Of a stretch of DNA of 64,000 bases, positions 8,989 through 17,529 are shown one piece after another. Origin of the DNA: CAKZQX01 sp034436755 (GTDB lineage: Bacteria > Chloroflexota > Chloroflexia > Chloroflexales > Chloroflexaceae); assembly GCA_034436755.1 (NCBI GenBank), contig DAOTVB010000025.1:1-64000 (forward strand). Direction: 5' to 3'. Both the position numbers and the translations under genes were made by a program. Each line of letters begins with the position of its first letter. Position 1 is the first letter of the stretch. The notes beneath the pieces are model-generated. The model had not been told where the DNA came from and did not search any database. It saw nothing but the letters and a program-made list of their open reading frames with translations.

Positions 8989-11021
8989 GCGGTTCCCCGA
9001 ACGTCCGCAATGGTTGTCACCAGCCGGCGCAGGCTGACCGGTTTACTCAGATAGACATCGGCTCCGGCCGCCCGGCAGCGCTCCTCATCGCCGGGCATGG
9101 CCAGGGCGGTCACGGCAATTATCGGGATATAGGCCAGGGCCGGGTTGGCGCGGATACGGCGTGTGGCCTCGATCCCATCCATCTCCGGCATCTGGATGTC
9201 CATGATCACCGCCGCCGGGTGCAGTTCCTGCGTGCGTGCGACGGCGGCAACGCCATCCCAGGCTACGACCACCTGGTAGCCCTGCTGCTGCAGATAGTGG
9301 GTGAGTAACTCCACCGTAGCCGGGTGATCCTCCGCCAGGACAATCATCGGCTGGTCGGAAACGACCGGCGGGGCGGTCGGTGGTCCAGCGGGCTCTTCGG
9401 CCGCTGGACCTGCCGCCGGTTCAGATGTGATGGCGGGCTGCCAGGGCAGCGTGACGGTGAAGCGACTGCCCTGCCCCACCTCGCTGTCTACGGTGACACT
9501 GCCGCCGTGCATACTGGTCAGGCGGGCGACAAGGGCCAATCCCAGGCCGGTGCCCTCGTAGCGCCGGGAGAGCCGGCTGTCCAGTTGCACAAAGGGCTGA
9601 AACAGGCGCGGCAGATCCACTGCCGCAATGCCGATGCCCGTGTCCCAGACCGTGAACTGCACCAGTTCGTTGGCCGGGTCGCCCTGCACCTCCAGCCCGA
9701 CCCGGCCCCCCTCCGGCGTGAACTTGATAGCGTTGCTGAGCAGATTGACCAGGATCTGCACCAGGCGATGCTCGTCTGCCAGCACCGTTTCAACCGCCAT
9801 ATTCAGCGCCAGGTCAACCTGCACCTGGCGGGTACGCACTACCTGCTCCACCAGTTTCAGGCTGTTCTGGCAGACATTGAAGACATTGACGGGTGCCAGA
9901 TGCAACCCATCCGGGCTGCCGTCGAGTCGGCTGAAGTCCAGGATGTCGTTGATCAGGGCCAGCAGATGCTGCCCGCTCTGGCTGATCTGCTGCAGTGAGG
10001 TGGATTGCCGGGAGGTCAACGTGCCGTAGACCTCTTCCAGCAGCACCTCGGTGTGGCCCAGGATTGCGGTCAGCGGCGTGCGTAGCTCATGCGACATCGT
10101 TGCCAGAAACTCGTCTTTGCGGCGGTTGGCCCGCTGCAACTCGGCATTGGTCTGACTCAGCGCGGCGGTGCGCTCCGCCACCCGATCCGCCAGACTGGCC
10201 CGTTCCGCCTCCAGTGCGGCCTGGGCTGCTACCCGTGCGGTGACATCGATCCAGAGCAGCAGTGCGCCGGTTACGCTGCCGTGTGAATCATGCAGCGGCA
10301 GGGTGCGCACTTCGTAGTGTCGGCCGGCAACATCGCAGGTCTGTGTCACCAGCTCGCCGGCGAGGGCCTGCCGGCAGGCGGCGACAATCGCCGGCTGATC
10401 CGCAAACCGGGTAAAGCAGGAGGAGTTCACCAGAGCTTCGGCGGGGGTGTGAAGTACCTCCAGACTCTTCCCGCCCGCCAGGAGGATTGTGCCGTTCAGA
10501 TCGAGTACAAACAGTCCCAGCGGAGCATGGTTGATGACCAGTCGCAACCGCTCGTCGCTGGCCTGCCGGGCCGCCTCGGCCTGCTGGTAGGCCGTCATCA
10601 CCGCCCGGTGCAGGGTTCCCTGGGCAGCGATGGCCCGTCTATGCTTCTGCTGTAAAAAACCAATAGTAATCGCATTAAACAGGGTAATGCTACGCGTGAA
10701 GAGCGCACTTTTCAACTCCTCCGGCAGGTCCGTGAGCAGATGCTGTTGTAGCACATCCAGGGTGGCGCTCAATGCATCCGACGAGAGACTGCGCAGATCC
10801 ACCAGCGTGCGGCCAATCGCCCTGGCCGGCTCCGGGGTAAACGGCTCGGCCACCAGCAGGTCGCCAATTTGATCTACCAGACTGGTCAGGGTTTGCATCA
10901 GGCTGGTAGGAGCATAGGCAATACAACTGCACAGAATCATCTGGTGGTACCAGTCAGTGACCAGGGCGTCCCGCCGGTCCTGGACAAACTGCCGTATACG
11001 CGCACTCAGGCTATTATCCAT
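8970..11021 (-). CDS. Hybrid sensor histidine kinase with PAS and C-terminal receiver domain
   Basis: 683 residues from ATG 11021, behind AGGAGGAG. The first ~150 residues are an all-helical cytoplasmic sensor-like region (MDNSLSARIRQFVQ). PAS domain at about 158-265 (NHAPLGLFVLDLNGTILLAGG), a coiled coil at about 265-300, HisKA with phospho-accepting His311 in FLATMSHELRTPLTAIL, HATPase_c with N-box LVNLLSNAIKFTPEGG, DTGIGI and GTGLGLAL. After a Pro/Ala linker comes a receiver domain (IVLAEDHPATVELL, phospho-acceptor Asp in VIMDIQMPEMDG). No transmembrane segment is evident, so it senses a cytoplasmic signal. It follows the methyltransferase gene by 25 bases and is probably co-transcribed. 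The output pathway is not visible. Confidence 0.92.
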   Translation of the reverse strand: MDNSLSARIRQFVQDRRDALVTDWYHQMILCSCIAYAPTSLMQTLTSLVDQIGDLLVAEPFTPEPARAIGRTLVDLRSLSSDALSATLDVLQQHLLTDLPEELKSALFTRSITLFNAITIGFLQQKHRRAIAAQGTLHRAVMTAYQQAEAARQASDERLRLVINHAPLGLFVLDLNGTILLAGGKSLEVLHTPAEALVNSSCFTRFADQPAIVAACRQALAGELVTQTCDVAGRHYEVRTLPLHDSHGSVTGALLLWIDVTARVAAQAALEAERASLADRVAERTAALSQTNAELQRANRRKDEFLATMSHELRTPLTAILGHTEVLLEEVYGTLTSRQSTSLQQISQSGQHLLALINDILDFSRLDGSPDGLHLAPVNVFNVCQNSLKLVEQVVRTRQVQVDLALNMAVETVLADEHRLVQILVNLLSNAIKFTPEGGRVGLEVQGDPANELVQFTVWDTGIGIAAVDLPRLFQPFVQLDSRLSRRYEGTGLGLALVARLTSMHGGSVTVDSEVGQGSRFTVTLPWQPAITSEPAAGPAAEEPAGPPTAPPVVSDQPMIVLAEDHPATVELLTHYLQQQGYQVVVAWDGVAAVARTQELHPAAVIMDIQMPEMDGIEATRRIRANPALAYIPIIAVTALAMPGDEERCRAAGADVYLSKPVSLRRLVTTIADVRGTAASRKL

Positions 11022-11046
11022 GGCAGCTCCTCCTGATCGGGTGAAG

Positions 11047-11871
11047 TTAGGGTATACGGGCAACACCGCCGAGAACCGTGGAGCGTTCGGGCTCCAGTTC
11101 GAGCGGTCCTGGTGGTGTATTCGGCACTGGATGCACATCGGGCCGCCACTGCGGCAGATACACCAGGCCGGGTTCGAGCAGCTCCAGACCATCGAAGAAG
11201 CGGGCGATTTCCGCGCGACTGCGTCCTATTACCGGATTAGTGGTTGTTTTCATCAGATGCTCGTTGTGTGCGACGATATCGGCGGGCACGTTTTCATAGG
11301 TGTAGTGCGAGACAGCCATGAAGCTGCCGGAGGCCAGCGGCGCACGCAACGCCTGCACTGCCGCTTCCGCCTGCGCATCATCCGTAATATAGTGCAGCAC
11401 CGTGACCAGCAGCAGGCCGATTGGTCGGCTAAAGTCCAGCAGCCGCTGCACCTCCGGGTGGGCCAGGATCGCATTGGGCCGGCGGGCATCGCCCTGGATG
11501 GCCGTGGCATGCGGTTCATTCTTCAGGATGTCGCGGCTGTGGGCGATGGCAATCGGATCAATATCGACATAGACCACACGCGCCTGCGGGTTGGTCCGGT
11601 GGGCCACTTCATGCACATTTGCCACGGTGGGAATCCCCGATCCAATATCCAGGAACTGATCAATACCCTGCGCTAGCAGAAACTCCACGGCGCGGCGGAG
11701 AAAGGTCCGGTTTGTCCGAGCAATTGCAATAGCATCCGGATTGATTTCCAATAACTTATCCAGTGCCTGGCGATCAATCTCAAAGTTATGATCTCCCCCC
11801 AGCGCATAGTCATACATGCGCGAGGGATTTGGTTTATCCAGATCAAGCTTACGGCTGTCGAATGAGTCCAT
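11047..11871 (-). CDS. SAM-dependent methyltransferase, Methyltransf_19 / DUF574 family
   Basis: 274 residues from ATG 11871 with GGAGG 4 bases upstream. Family hallmarks: N-terminal PNPSRMYDYALGGDHNFEID, then FLRRAVEFLLAQGIDQFLDIGSG (SAM-binding motif I, GSGIPT), VVYVDIDPIA (acidic loop at the end of strand 2) and GLLLVTVLHYI. This family is common in actinobacteria and Chloroflexota and is mostly uncharacterised; the methyl acceptor is unknown. It is the first gene of an apparent two-gene unit with the downstream histidine kinase, so its product may modulate or be controlled by that pathway, which is inference. Confidence 0.85.
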   Translation of the reverse strand: MDSFDSRKLDLDKPNPSRMYDYALGGDHNFEIDRQALDKLLEINPDAIAIARTNRTFLRRAVEFLLAQGIDQFLDIGSGIPTVANVHEVAHRTNPQARVVYVDIDPIAIAHSRDILKNEPHATAIQGDARRPNAILAHPEVQRLLDFSRPIGLLLVTVLHYITDDAQAEAAVQALRAPLASGSFMAVSHYTYENVPADIVAHNEHLMKTTTNPVIGRSRAEIARFFDGLELLEPGLVYLPQWRPDVHPVPNTPPGPLELEPERSTVLGGVARIP

Positions 11872-12161
11872 GTGACCTCCTGTAGTGAGAAGCAAGCAGC
11901 AAGAACTGAGCACTGAGAACCAATCCGGAACGTGGCGCAATCGTCCAGGCGTGGCTGTCCTGGCGGTCCACACGAGTGAACTCAGCGATGCAGCCGCAGG
12001 TGTCTCCGCTGGCGGTATGACCTTGAGGGAAACTGGCCGCGACTTCAGCCCATATTTAGGGATAGTATACCAGAAATTATCACTCTTTGATACAGTATCT
12101 CCAGCATACGCATGGGCTATGATCTATGTACTCCGCGTTGTATAGCTGTATCAGGCAAAAA

Positions 12162-12177
12162 GTAGACAGATGTCTAC
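12162..12177. promoter_or_regulatory. Operator-like palindrome 1 (GTAGACA-GA-TGTCTAC)
   Basis: A perfect 7+2+7 inverted repeat in the 475-bp gap between the divergent methyltransferase gene and the Cys-rich peptide gene. A closely related palindrome lies 54 bp downstream. Two related dyads in one control region suggest binding of one dimeric regulator. Confidence 0.5.
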
Positions 12178-12215
12178 CCTGTGGTATTAGCGGTGGCGGG
12201 AGGTGAATTGTAAAG

Positions 12216-12233
12216 AGTAGGCATCTGCCTACT
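12216..12233. promoter_or_regulatory. Operator-like palindrome 2 (AGTAGGCA-TC-TGCCTACT), abutting a -35 box
   Basis: A perfect 8+2+8 inverted repeat sharing the consensus GTAGRCA-NN-TGYCTAC with the dyad at 12162. Its right end touches the -35 element of the promoter at 12233-12261, the usual position for repression or close activation. Confidence 0.55.
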
Positions 12234-12261
12234 AGACAAGGTATATAACAGGTTGTATACT
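12233..12261 (+). promoter_or_regulatory. Sigma-70-type promoter upstream of the Cys-rich peptide gene
   Basis: TAGACA at 12233-12238, a 17-base spacer, and TATACT at 12256-12261. Transcription would begin near 12268, followed by an AAGGAG site at 12311-12316. Overlap with the palindrome at 12216-12233 suggests regulated expression. Confidence 0.5.
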
Positions 12262-12348
12262 TTGTCTGTCAGCAAGTCAGCTTTCATGCTTCTAGTAGTA
12301 GGTTATTAGAAAGGAGAAATCATTATAGTTTTCAAGGTCAAGGAACTA

Positions 12349-12648
12349 ATGGTTTCTCTCACCATGGTGCATAACCCGGGGAAATTCATGCCGGGTAAGT
12401 CTGATGGCTTTGAATCAGTTAAAATGCAGTGTGGTGGCTGTACCACATGTACCGGTTGTACCAGTTGCACCGGTTGTACCAGTTGCACCGCTTGTACCAA
12501 TTGTACTGGCTGTACCAGTTGCACCGGCTGTACCAGTTGTACACCCTGTGCCTTCCTCACATTCGGATGTATTGTCGGAAAGAAGATTTCGAAAGACGAT
12601 CTCCCCGTTCTACAGAGCCTGCTCAGTTCAGCTTTGCGCCCGGCTTAA
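12349..12648 (+). CDS. Cysteine-rich RiPP-precursor-like peptide with (Cys-Thr-X)n core
   Basis: A 99-residue frame whose centre has 14 cysteines placed exactly every third residue (CGG CTT CTG CTS CTG CTS CTA CTN CTG CTS CTG CTS CTP CAF), about residues 27-68. Upstream is a leader-like stretch (MVSLTMVHNPGKFMPGKSD). Downstream is a short non-Cys tail (KKISKDDLPVLQSLL). ATG 12349 has AAGGA at 12340-12344. A stronger AAGGAG at 12311 would instead serve an in-frame ATT at 12322, adding residues VFKVKEL, which reads like a RiPP leader. The repeat could give thioether, thiazoline or metal-binding chemistry. No modification enzyme is intact nearby; only a broken exporter-type gene follows. Function is inferred from composition. 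Confidence 0.55.
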   Translation: MVSLTMVHNPGKFMPGKSDGFESVKMQCGGCTTCTGCTSCTGCTSCTACTNCTGCTSCTGCTSCTPCAFLTFGCIVGKKISKDDLPVLQSLLSSALRPA

Positions 12649-12865
12649 TGCTGCGGTTATCGAGCCGATGCTCCTCTGATCATCAGACAATACTATGCTC
12701 GGCATAGGCCGCAGGCGATTGCTGCGCCGATAGTTGTATGCTGTTGTCACACTCACCTCCAGGCCGGCGAAAAGCTGTCCTGGAGGATATATGTTTGCTG
12801 CGGCTGAGAGCCGACAGTATACGTACATGGTATCCTATTATCTATAGAAATACGGATAGTACATT

Positions 12866-13716
12866 ATGCTAAATAGTATTCTCGATGCGACTTTCCGTGC
12901 CAGCCCCGATTATGAAATCATTCTCTTTGATCGACTTTCATTTGAGAATAAACAGATGCTGGGCAGTCTGCAGGACGATTGCTGGGCAGTCTGCAGGACG
13001 ATCCTGATCTCTATGGCATCCTCCACCCACGTCCAACTCATCCACACCTGAGCATTAAGTCAATTTGCCGGGAAACGGCACTGCTATTTTTTACCCTTCA
13101 ACAGCCAGGTAAGCTGCCGGCATACCTGACAGAGATCCATGGCCCAGGAGCAAACGAAGCCATTGCAAGACTGGTTATTGATGGTATTCTCGAAATCGAT
13201 TGGTACGGTGTTTTTGTATCTGGATCAGTTCTACTTGCTTTAACCTTTAATCCACTAATTGCCATCCTACTGTGTGGTGCGACCATTCCGTCGTTTATTG
13301 TTCAGGGTAAATACAGCGGCGCACTCTACCAGATGATGACCCGGCGCGCGGGTAAATCGCGGCGTATGCACTACTTTGGCCACCTCTTGACGGTTAACGA
13401 CAGTGTCAAGGAAGTGAAGATTCTGGGAATTGGTGAGGCGCTGATCAAACGCTATAATGCGATGTTTTGGACGATGTTCCGCGAAGATGCCACGTTACTC
13501 CGGCGGCGTGGTATCGCAACGCTCGGTTGGGGGCTGATATCTGTTGTCAGTTTCTACGCCGCTTATGCCTGGATTATCGTACGGACGCTTGTTGGTGCCA
13601 TTTCTATCGGAAGTATGACGCTTTACGTTATGCTCTTCCGTCAGAGTCAGAGCAGTTTTAACAGTATTCTCGAACGGTCATACCTGTTTCCGAAAACACC
13701 TGTTTCCTATTTGTAG
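12866..13716 (+). pseudogene. Decayed ABC exporter-type gene (short helical N-domain plus partial transmembrane domain)
   Basis: Two frames (from ATG 12866 and from about 12979) become one if one copy of a 23-bp tandem duplication is removed. The repaired product would be about 275 residues. It starts MLNSILDATFRASPDYEI; the region SICRETALLFFTLQQPGKLP to EAIARLVIDGILEI looks like a small winged-helix module (PqqD/RRE-like at best, tentative). It passes directly into half of an ABC exporter membrane domain: hydrophobic LALTFNPLIAILLCGA, a coupling segment NDSVKEVKILGIGEALIKRY, and two more helices. It then stops at 13716 with no nucleotide-binding domain. Frameshift, a missing first helix pair and missing ATPase all point to a degraded export gene for the neighbouring peptide. 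Confidence 0.65.
12957..13002 (+). repeat. Perfect 23-bp tandem duplication that breaks the reading frame
   Basis: The 23 bases at 12957-12979 are repeated exactly at 12980-13002. Because 23 is not a multiple of three, the upstream and downstream reading frames are thrown apart here. Deleting one copy restores a single frame. Confidence 0.9.
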
Positions 13717-13963
13717 ATTAAACCTGGTGCGTTATACACCGGCCGGTGACGGCGGGGTGACTTAGACTGATTCTTCAGCCCAGATGAAATATCACTGCGG
13801 CGTGGATATCACATCTGTGCCAGATTGCGCTGACAGAGCGGGAACTTAAAGCAAAGGAACAGAGAATAAAGCGTTTTGTACATAGCTTTACTGAACAATA
13901 CGTTTGTTCGCTGTTCTTTATATGTCTGTTCTTACTCTACGTCAGGAGAAAAGGAGCAAAAAG
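13717..13963 (+). other. Intergenic region before the solute-binding lipoprotein
   Basis: About 250 bases of lower GC than the flanking islands, with no coding signal. An AAGGAG ribosome site at 13951-13956 serves the next gene. No clear terminator is seen after the decayed exporter gene, and no good -35/-10 pair could be assigned. Confidence 0.4.
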
Positions 13964-16618
13964 ATGTTACGACATATTGCCAGGCTATTGCTATGCGGAT
14001 TGCTGGTGAGTGTGCTCAGCGCGTGTCTTCCCAATCGAAGTACACAGGAGGGAACTGGTACGATAACGCCAATAGCAGCAGAGCGCGGCGTTAATGATGT
14101 GGATGGACCGGCACAACTGAGTTTTGCGGTACCTGAAACTGATCGCGCTCGCTATGGTCCCCTCGTCAATGCGTTCAACCAGGAGAACTCCGATATTTAT
14201 GTGCAGCTTGTCACCTATAATCCCACCAGCCTTACCCGCGAAACTGATGGCTCGGCAATACGCACAATCGTCAGTATGGCTGATACTGCTGCGGTTGCAC
14301 AGGTGAGCCCGAACGATATCCGGCGCGGATACCTGGTCGATATGGCCCCACTAATTGCTGCCAACCCGGATTTCCCCGATGACGATTATGTGCCGGGGGT
14401 TCTGGAGGCGGCACGACAGGATGATGGCCTGTATATGTTACCGCACACCCTGCATATTCCGCTCTTCTTCTACAACGAGCGGCTGTGGGAGATGAATGGA
14501 CTTCAGCTACCAGATGACGGCTGGAACTGGGATGCGCTACTGGCAGCGGCCGAACAACTTACCCGGCAGCGCGATAATACCGTTGATGTGTATGGCTTGC
14601 TGGATACGACTGGCGGCGTCTCAACCCTTATAAGCATGGCAGTTGAAGGCGGCATGCCGTTGCTTGAACGCCCCATTATGGAGCTACGGCTGGATCAGCC
14701 CGATCTTATTACTGCGGCCAGACGGGTCGCTGACCTGATCGATCAGGGCGTTATCTACGCACCAACCGATGCCGCAGCATCCCCAGATGCGCTTCAACGC
14801 CTGATTCGTGATGAGCGTATTGGGATATGGTATGGCGAATATCTGGTATCCGATACATTGCCAGATCCACCATCGTTCGCAATCGGTACCAGTGTGATGC
14901 CACAATCGCCGCTATCACCACTCTACAGTATTGAGGGCTATGTCATCAGTAGCGGTACCGCCTATCCGCAGGAGGCATGGCGGTGGCTGACGTTTCTCAA
15001 CGATCAGCCAGTTCACCTGACAGCGATCGGGGCAATGCCTGCGAGTCGCTTGCCGGCCCGCGCCTCATTTGCCGAGCAGAGTGACTACTGGGAGCAGCTC
15101 GACACTGTAACAGCGGCAGCACTTCAAGCATATCTCGACAATCTGTCAGCGAATACCGCCGAAGGCATGCTGGATACCGCGGTCCTGGAACTGCTCGGAG
15201 CGGCTTTGCAACAGGTGATCAACAACGATCAGCCGGTCGAACAGGCCTTCGCCGATGCACAGGCTCTCCGCGACACTCAACTGGCTCAGGCTGAACCGAC
15301 ACCAACCAGTGCGCCGATCAGCCTTGCGACCCCAGCCCCCCTGTCTGCGGCACCGGGAGCAACGGTTATCACATTTATGCCGGGGGGCGTTGATGCAGAA
15401 CAGGTTGAACGGCTTGCTGAAGAATTCAACCAGCAGCAGACCGATATCTTCGTTCAGGTTCAGCGTCTGGATGCCAGTGGTGGGCAACAACCCCAGGATG
15501 TTGCTGCGAGCGTTGACTGCTTCTCCTGGTTCTCTCCACCGGAGCCGCTGGATCTGCCGGCAATGCTTGATCTGCGTCCGTTTGTCGATGCCGACCCGAG
15601 TTTAACCCGTGCAGATTACCCACCAGCTTTGCTTGCGCCATTCGAGTTTAATACTGGTATCTATGGACTTCCATTTGCAGTTGATTTTCGTGTACTTATA
15701 TATAATAAACGCATATTCGACGAGTTTGGACTAGACTATCCTGATAGTACCTGGACACTGGACGAACTGCAGGTAGCTGCACAACAGATGACCAGCGGTG
15801 ATGAACCAACGCGTACCTACGGCTTTGCCACGACGGGCGACCAGACCGATGATCTGTTTTTCTTCCTGAGCCGCCTTGGTGCCGCGCCGGTGAAGCAGCA
15901 GGATGGCCGCCCGCAACCTGACTTTACAGACAGCCAGGTTGTACAGGCCATACGTCTCTACCTTGATTTGTTGCAGAATAGTTCACCCCACGAAGAGCTG
16001 AAAGGCTATACACAGGAGCCAATGGCAAGTAGTATCTATCAGTTTATTCAAGCAGGACAGGTCGGCATGTGGCTGGAACTGCCGATCTATGGAACAGGGC
16101 TTAACCCGATAGCTAATCCACTCGTCGAAACCGCAATTGCTCCACCGCCGCTCAACGATCAACCGTTGAGTCCGGATGATTTCCATGTGCGCGGCCTGTA
16201 CATTTCTGCTGAGAGTGACCATGCCGATGCCTGCTGGGTTTGGCTCAAACAGCTTGCTGCCGATACCTCCTGGTATCCAGGACGCTTTCCGGCACGTCTG
16301 TCACAGGCGGAGGATGGAGCAGTGCTCAACACCGCATTTCCAGGGGCTGACCAGGTCTACGCAGCTTACCGCGATGTGCTGACGCAGGCACCCACACATA
16401 CAACATCGGGTGGTAATAGCCTGATTGTTATGGACTATTTCTGGTTCTTTCGGGCAATCGACCAGGCAATGACAGGGTCAGATCTTGAACAAGAACTCGA
16501 TGAGGCCCAGGAAGTAACCGAGCGTTACCTGAGCTGTGTTGAAGCTGGTGGTCTGGGCGGCATCTGCGCAACTCAGGTTGACCCTACGTATGAAGGTTGG
16601 CAGGCTCTCCGGGAATAA
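13964..16618 (+). CDS. Extracellular solute-binding lipoprotein with two fused SBP family 1 domains
   Basis: 884 residues from ATG 13964, AAGGAG 7 bases upstream. N-terminal lipoprotein signal MLRHIARLLLCGLLVSVLSAC with lipobox LSAC (lipidated Cys21). Two tandem family-1 SBP modules follow: about 45-430 (LSFAVPETDRARYGPLVNAF; LYMLPHTLHIPLFFYNERLWE; YVISSGTAYPQEAWRWLTFL) and about 460-880 (TVITFMPGGVDAEQVERLAE; IYGLPFAVDFRVLIYNKRIF; GLYISAESDHADACWVWL), joined by a Thr/Pro/Ala linker. Single SBPs are about 420-450 residues, so this is a true duplication. The usual partners, sugar-type permeases, are absent; a MacB/LolD-like ATPase and an FtsX-type permease follow instead. Ligand unknown. Confidence 0.88.
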   Translation: MLRHIARLLLCGLLVSVLSACLPNRSTQEGTGTITPIAAERGVNDVDGPAQLSFAVPETDRARYGPLVNAFNQENSDIYVQLVTYNPTSLTRETDGSAIRTIVSMADTAAVAQVSPNDIRRGYLVDMAPLIAANPDFPDDDYVPGVLEAARQDDGLYMLPHTLHIPLFFYNERLWEMNGLQLPDDGWNWDALLAAAEQLTRQRDNTVDVYGLLDTTGGVSTLISMAVEGGMPLLERPIMELRLDQPDLITAARRVADLIDQGVIYAPTDAAASPDALQRLIRDERIGIWYGEYLVSDTLPDPPSFAIGTSVMPQSPLSPLYSIEGYVISSGTAYPQEAWRWLTFLNDQPVHLTAIGAMPASRLPARASFAEQSDYWEQLDTVTAAALQAYLDNLSANTAEGMLDTAVLELLGAALQQVINNDQPVEQAFADAQALRDTQLAQAEPTPTSAPISLATPAPLSAAPGATVITFMPGGVDAEQVERLAEEFNQQQTDIFVQVQRLDASGGQQPQDVAASVDCFSWFSPPEPLDLPAMLDLRPFVDADPSLTRADYPPALLAPFEFNTGIYGLPFAVDFRVLIYNKRIFDEFGLDYPDSTWTLDELQVAAQQMTSGDEPTRTYGFATTGDQTDDLFFFLSRLGAAPVKQQDGRPQPDFTDSQVVQAIRLYLDLLQNSSPHEELKGYTQEPMASSIYQFIQAGQVGMWLELPIYGTGLNPIANPLVETAIAPPPLNDQPLSPDDFHVRGLYISAESDHADACWVWLKQLAADTSWYPGRFPARLSQAEDGAVLNTAFPGADQVYAAYRDVLTQAPTHTTSGGNSLIVMDYFWFFRAIDQAMTGSDLEQELDEAQEVTERYLSCVEAGGLGGICATQVDPTYEGWQALRE

Positions 16619-16777
16619 GCCTTTCACGCCGGCATTATCTGCCAAAAGCATGCCGACATTGTATGTCTATCAAGAAACGTGCTTGTGATTTATTTTGCGG
16701 ATTTGTTCTTTGTCTTTTTATATGCGCTGTTCTGGTGGTGAACCTGCCAAACAGCGCGTTTTTCTAGAGGAGTAGAT

Positions 16778-17512
16778 ATGTCTGACGCTCTTCCGTCAGC
16801 GACTCGCGCGCCGCTTGTTCGTGCTACTGCGCTGAAACTCACACTGCCCCTTGGCAACACACAACTCCATATTTTGAACGGTATCAGTTTCGATGTTTAT
16901 CGCGGTGAGTGGATAATATTGATGGGACCATCCGGATCGGGAAAGTCAACCTTGCTCGGTCTCGTAGCCGGGCTTGACACGCCAACTGCCGGTCAACTCC
17001 TGCTGGATGGTGTAGATATTACCCATCTGGATGAGCGTCAACTGGCCCGTATTCGCAATCAGAAAATCGGGGTTGTCTTTCAATCGTTTAATCTGTTGCC
17101 AGGATTAACAGCACAGGAGAATGTCGAGGTGCCATTGTATGTGCGTTTCGGACGACGCCATGCACGCAACCGTGCCCGTGAGATGCTGCACCTGGTTGGC
17201 CTCGATCAGCGCCGCCATCATCGCCCACACCAGCTTTCTGGTGGGCAGCAGCAGCGTGTTGCTATTGCGCGTGCGCTGGTTACTGAGCCGACACTGCTGG
17301 TCGCTGATGAACCGACTGGCAATCTTGACTCAGCAACCAGCACTCAGATACTCAATCTATTTGCCGAGTTGCGCGCGCAACTCGGCATTACCCTGATAGT
17401 CGCTACCCACGATATGCAGGTTGCCGTCCATGCTGATCGTGTATTGACATTACATGATGGGCGGCTTGTTTCATCAGATCATGCGTCGGCGTCCGCCATA
17501 TCGTGCGGATAG
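16778..17512 (+). CDS. ABC transporter ATP-binding protein, MacB/LolD type
   Basis: 244 residues from ATG 16778, behind GAGGAG. Walker A GPSGSGKST near residue 52, Q-loop FQSFNLLPGLTAQENV, signature LSGGQQQRVAIARAL, Walker B LLVADEPTGNLD, and H-loop TLIVATHDMQVA. The ENV and TGNLDS spellings are typical of MacB/LolD/FtsE ATPases that pair with FtsX-fold permeases. The next gene, 17 bases on, is exactly such a permease, so the two make one mechanotransmission-type transporter. It probably drives lipoprotein, peptide or envelope remodelling instead of solute import. Confidence 0.92.
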   Translation: MSDALPSATRAPLVRATALKLTLPLGNTQLHILNGISFDVYRGEWIILMGPSGSGKSTLLGLVAGLDTPTAGQLLLDGVDITHLDERQLARIRNQKIGVVFQSFNLLPGLTAQENVEVPLYVRFGRRHARNRAREMLHLVGLDQRRHHRPHQLSGGQQQRVAIARALVTEPTLLVADEPTGNLDSATSTQILNLFAELRAQLGITLIVATHDMQVAVHADRVLTLHDGRLVSSDHASASAISCG

Positions 17513-17529
17513 TACCACGGAGCAGGACC

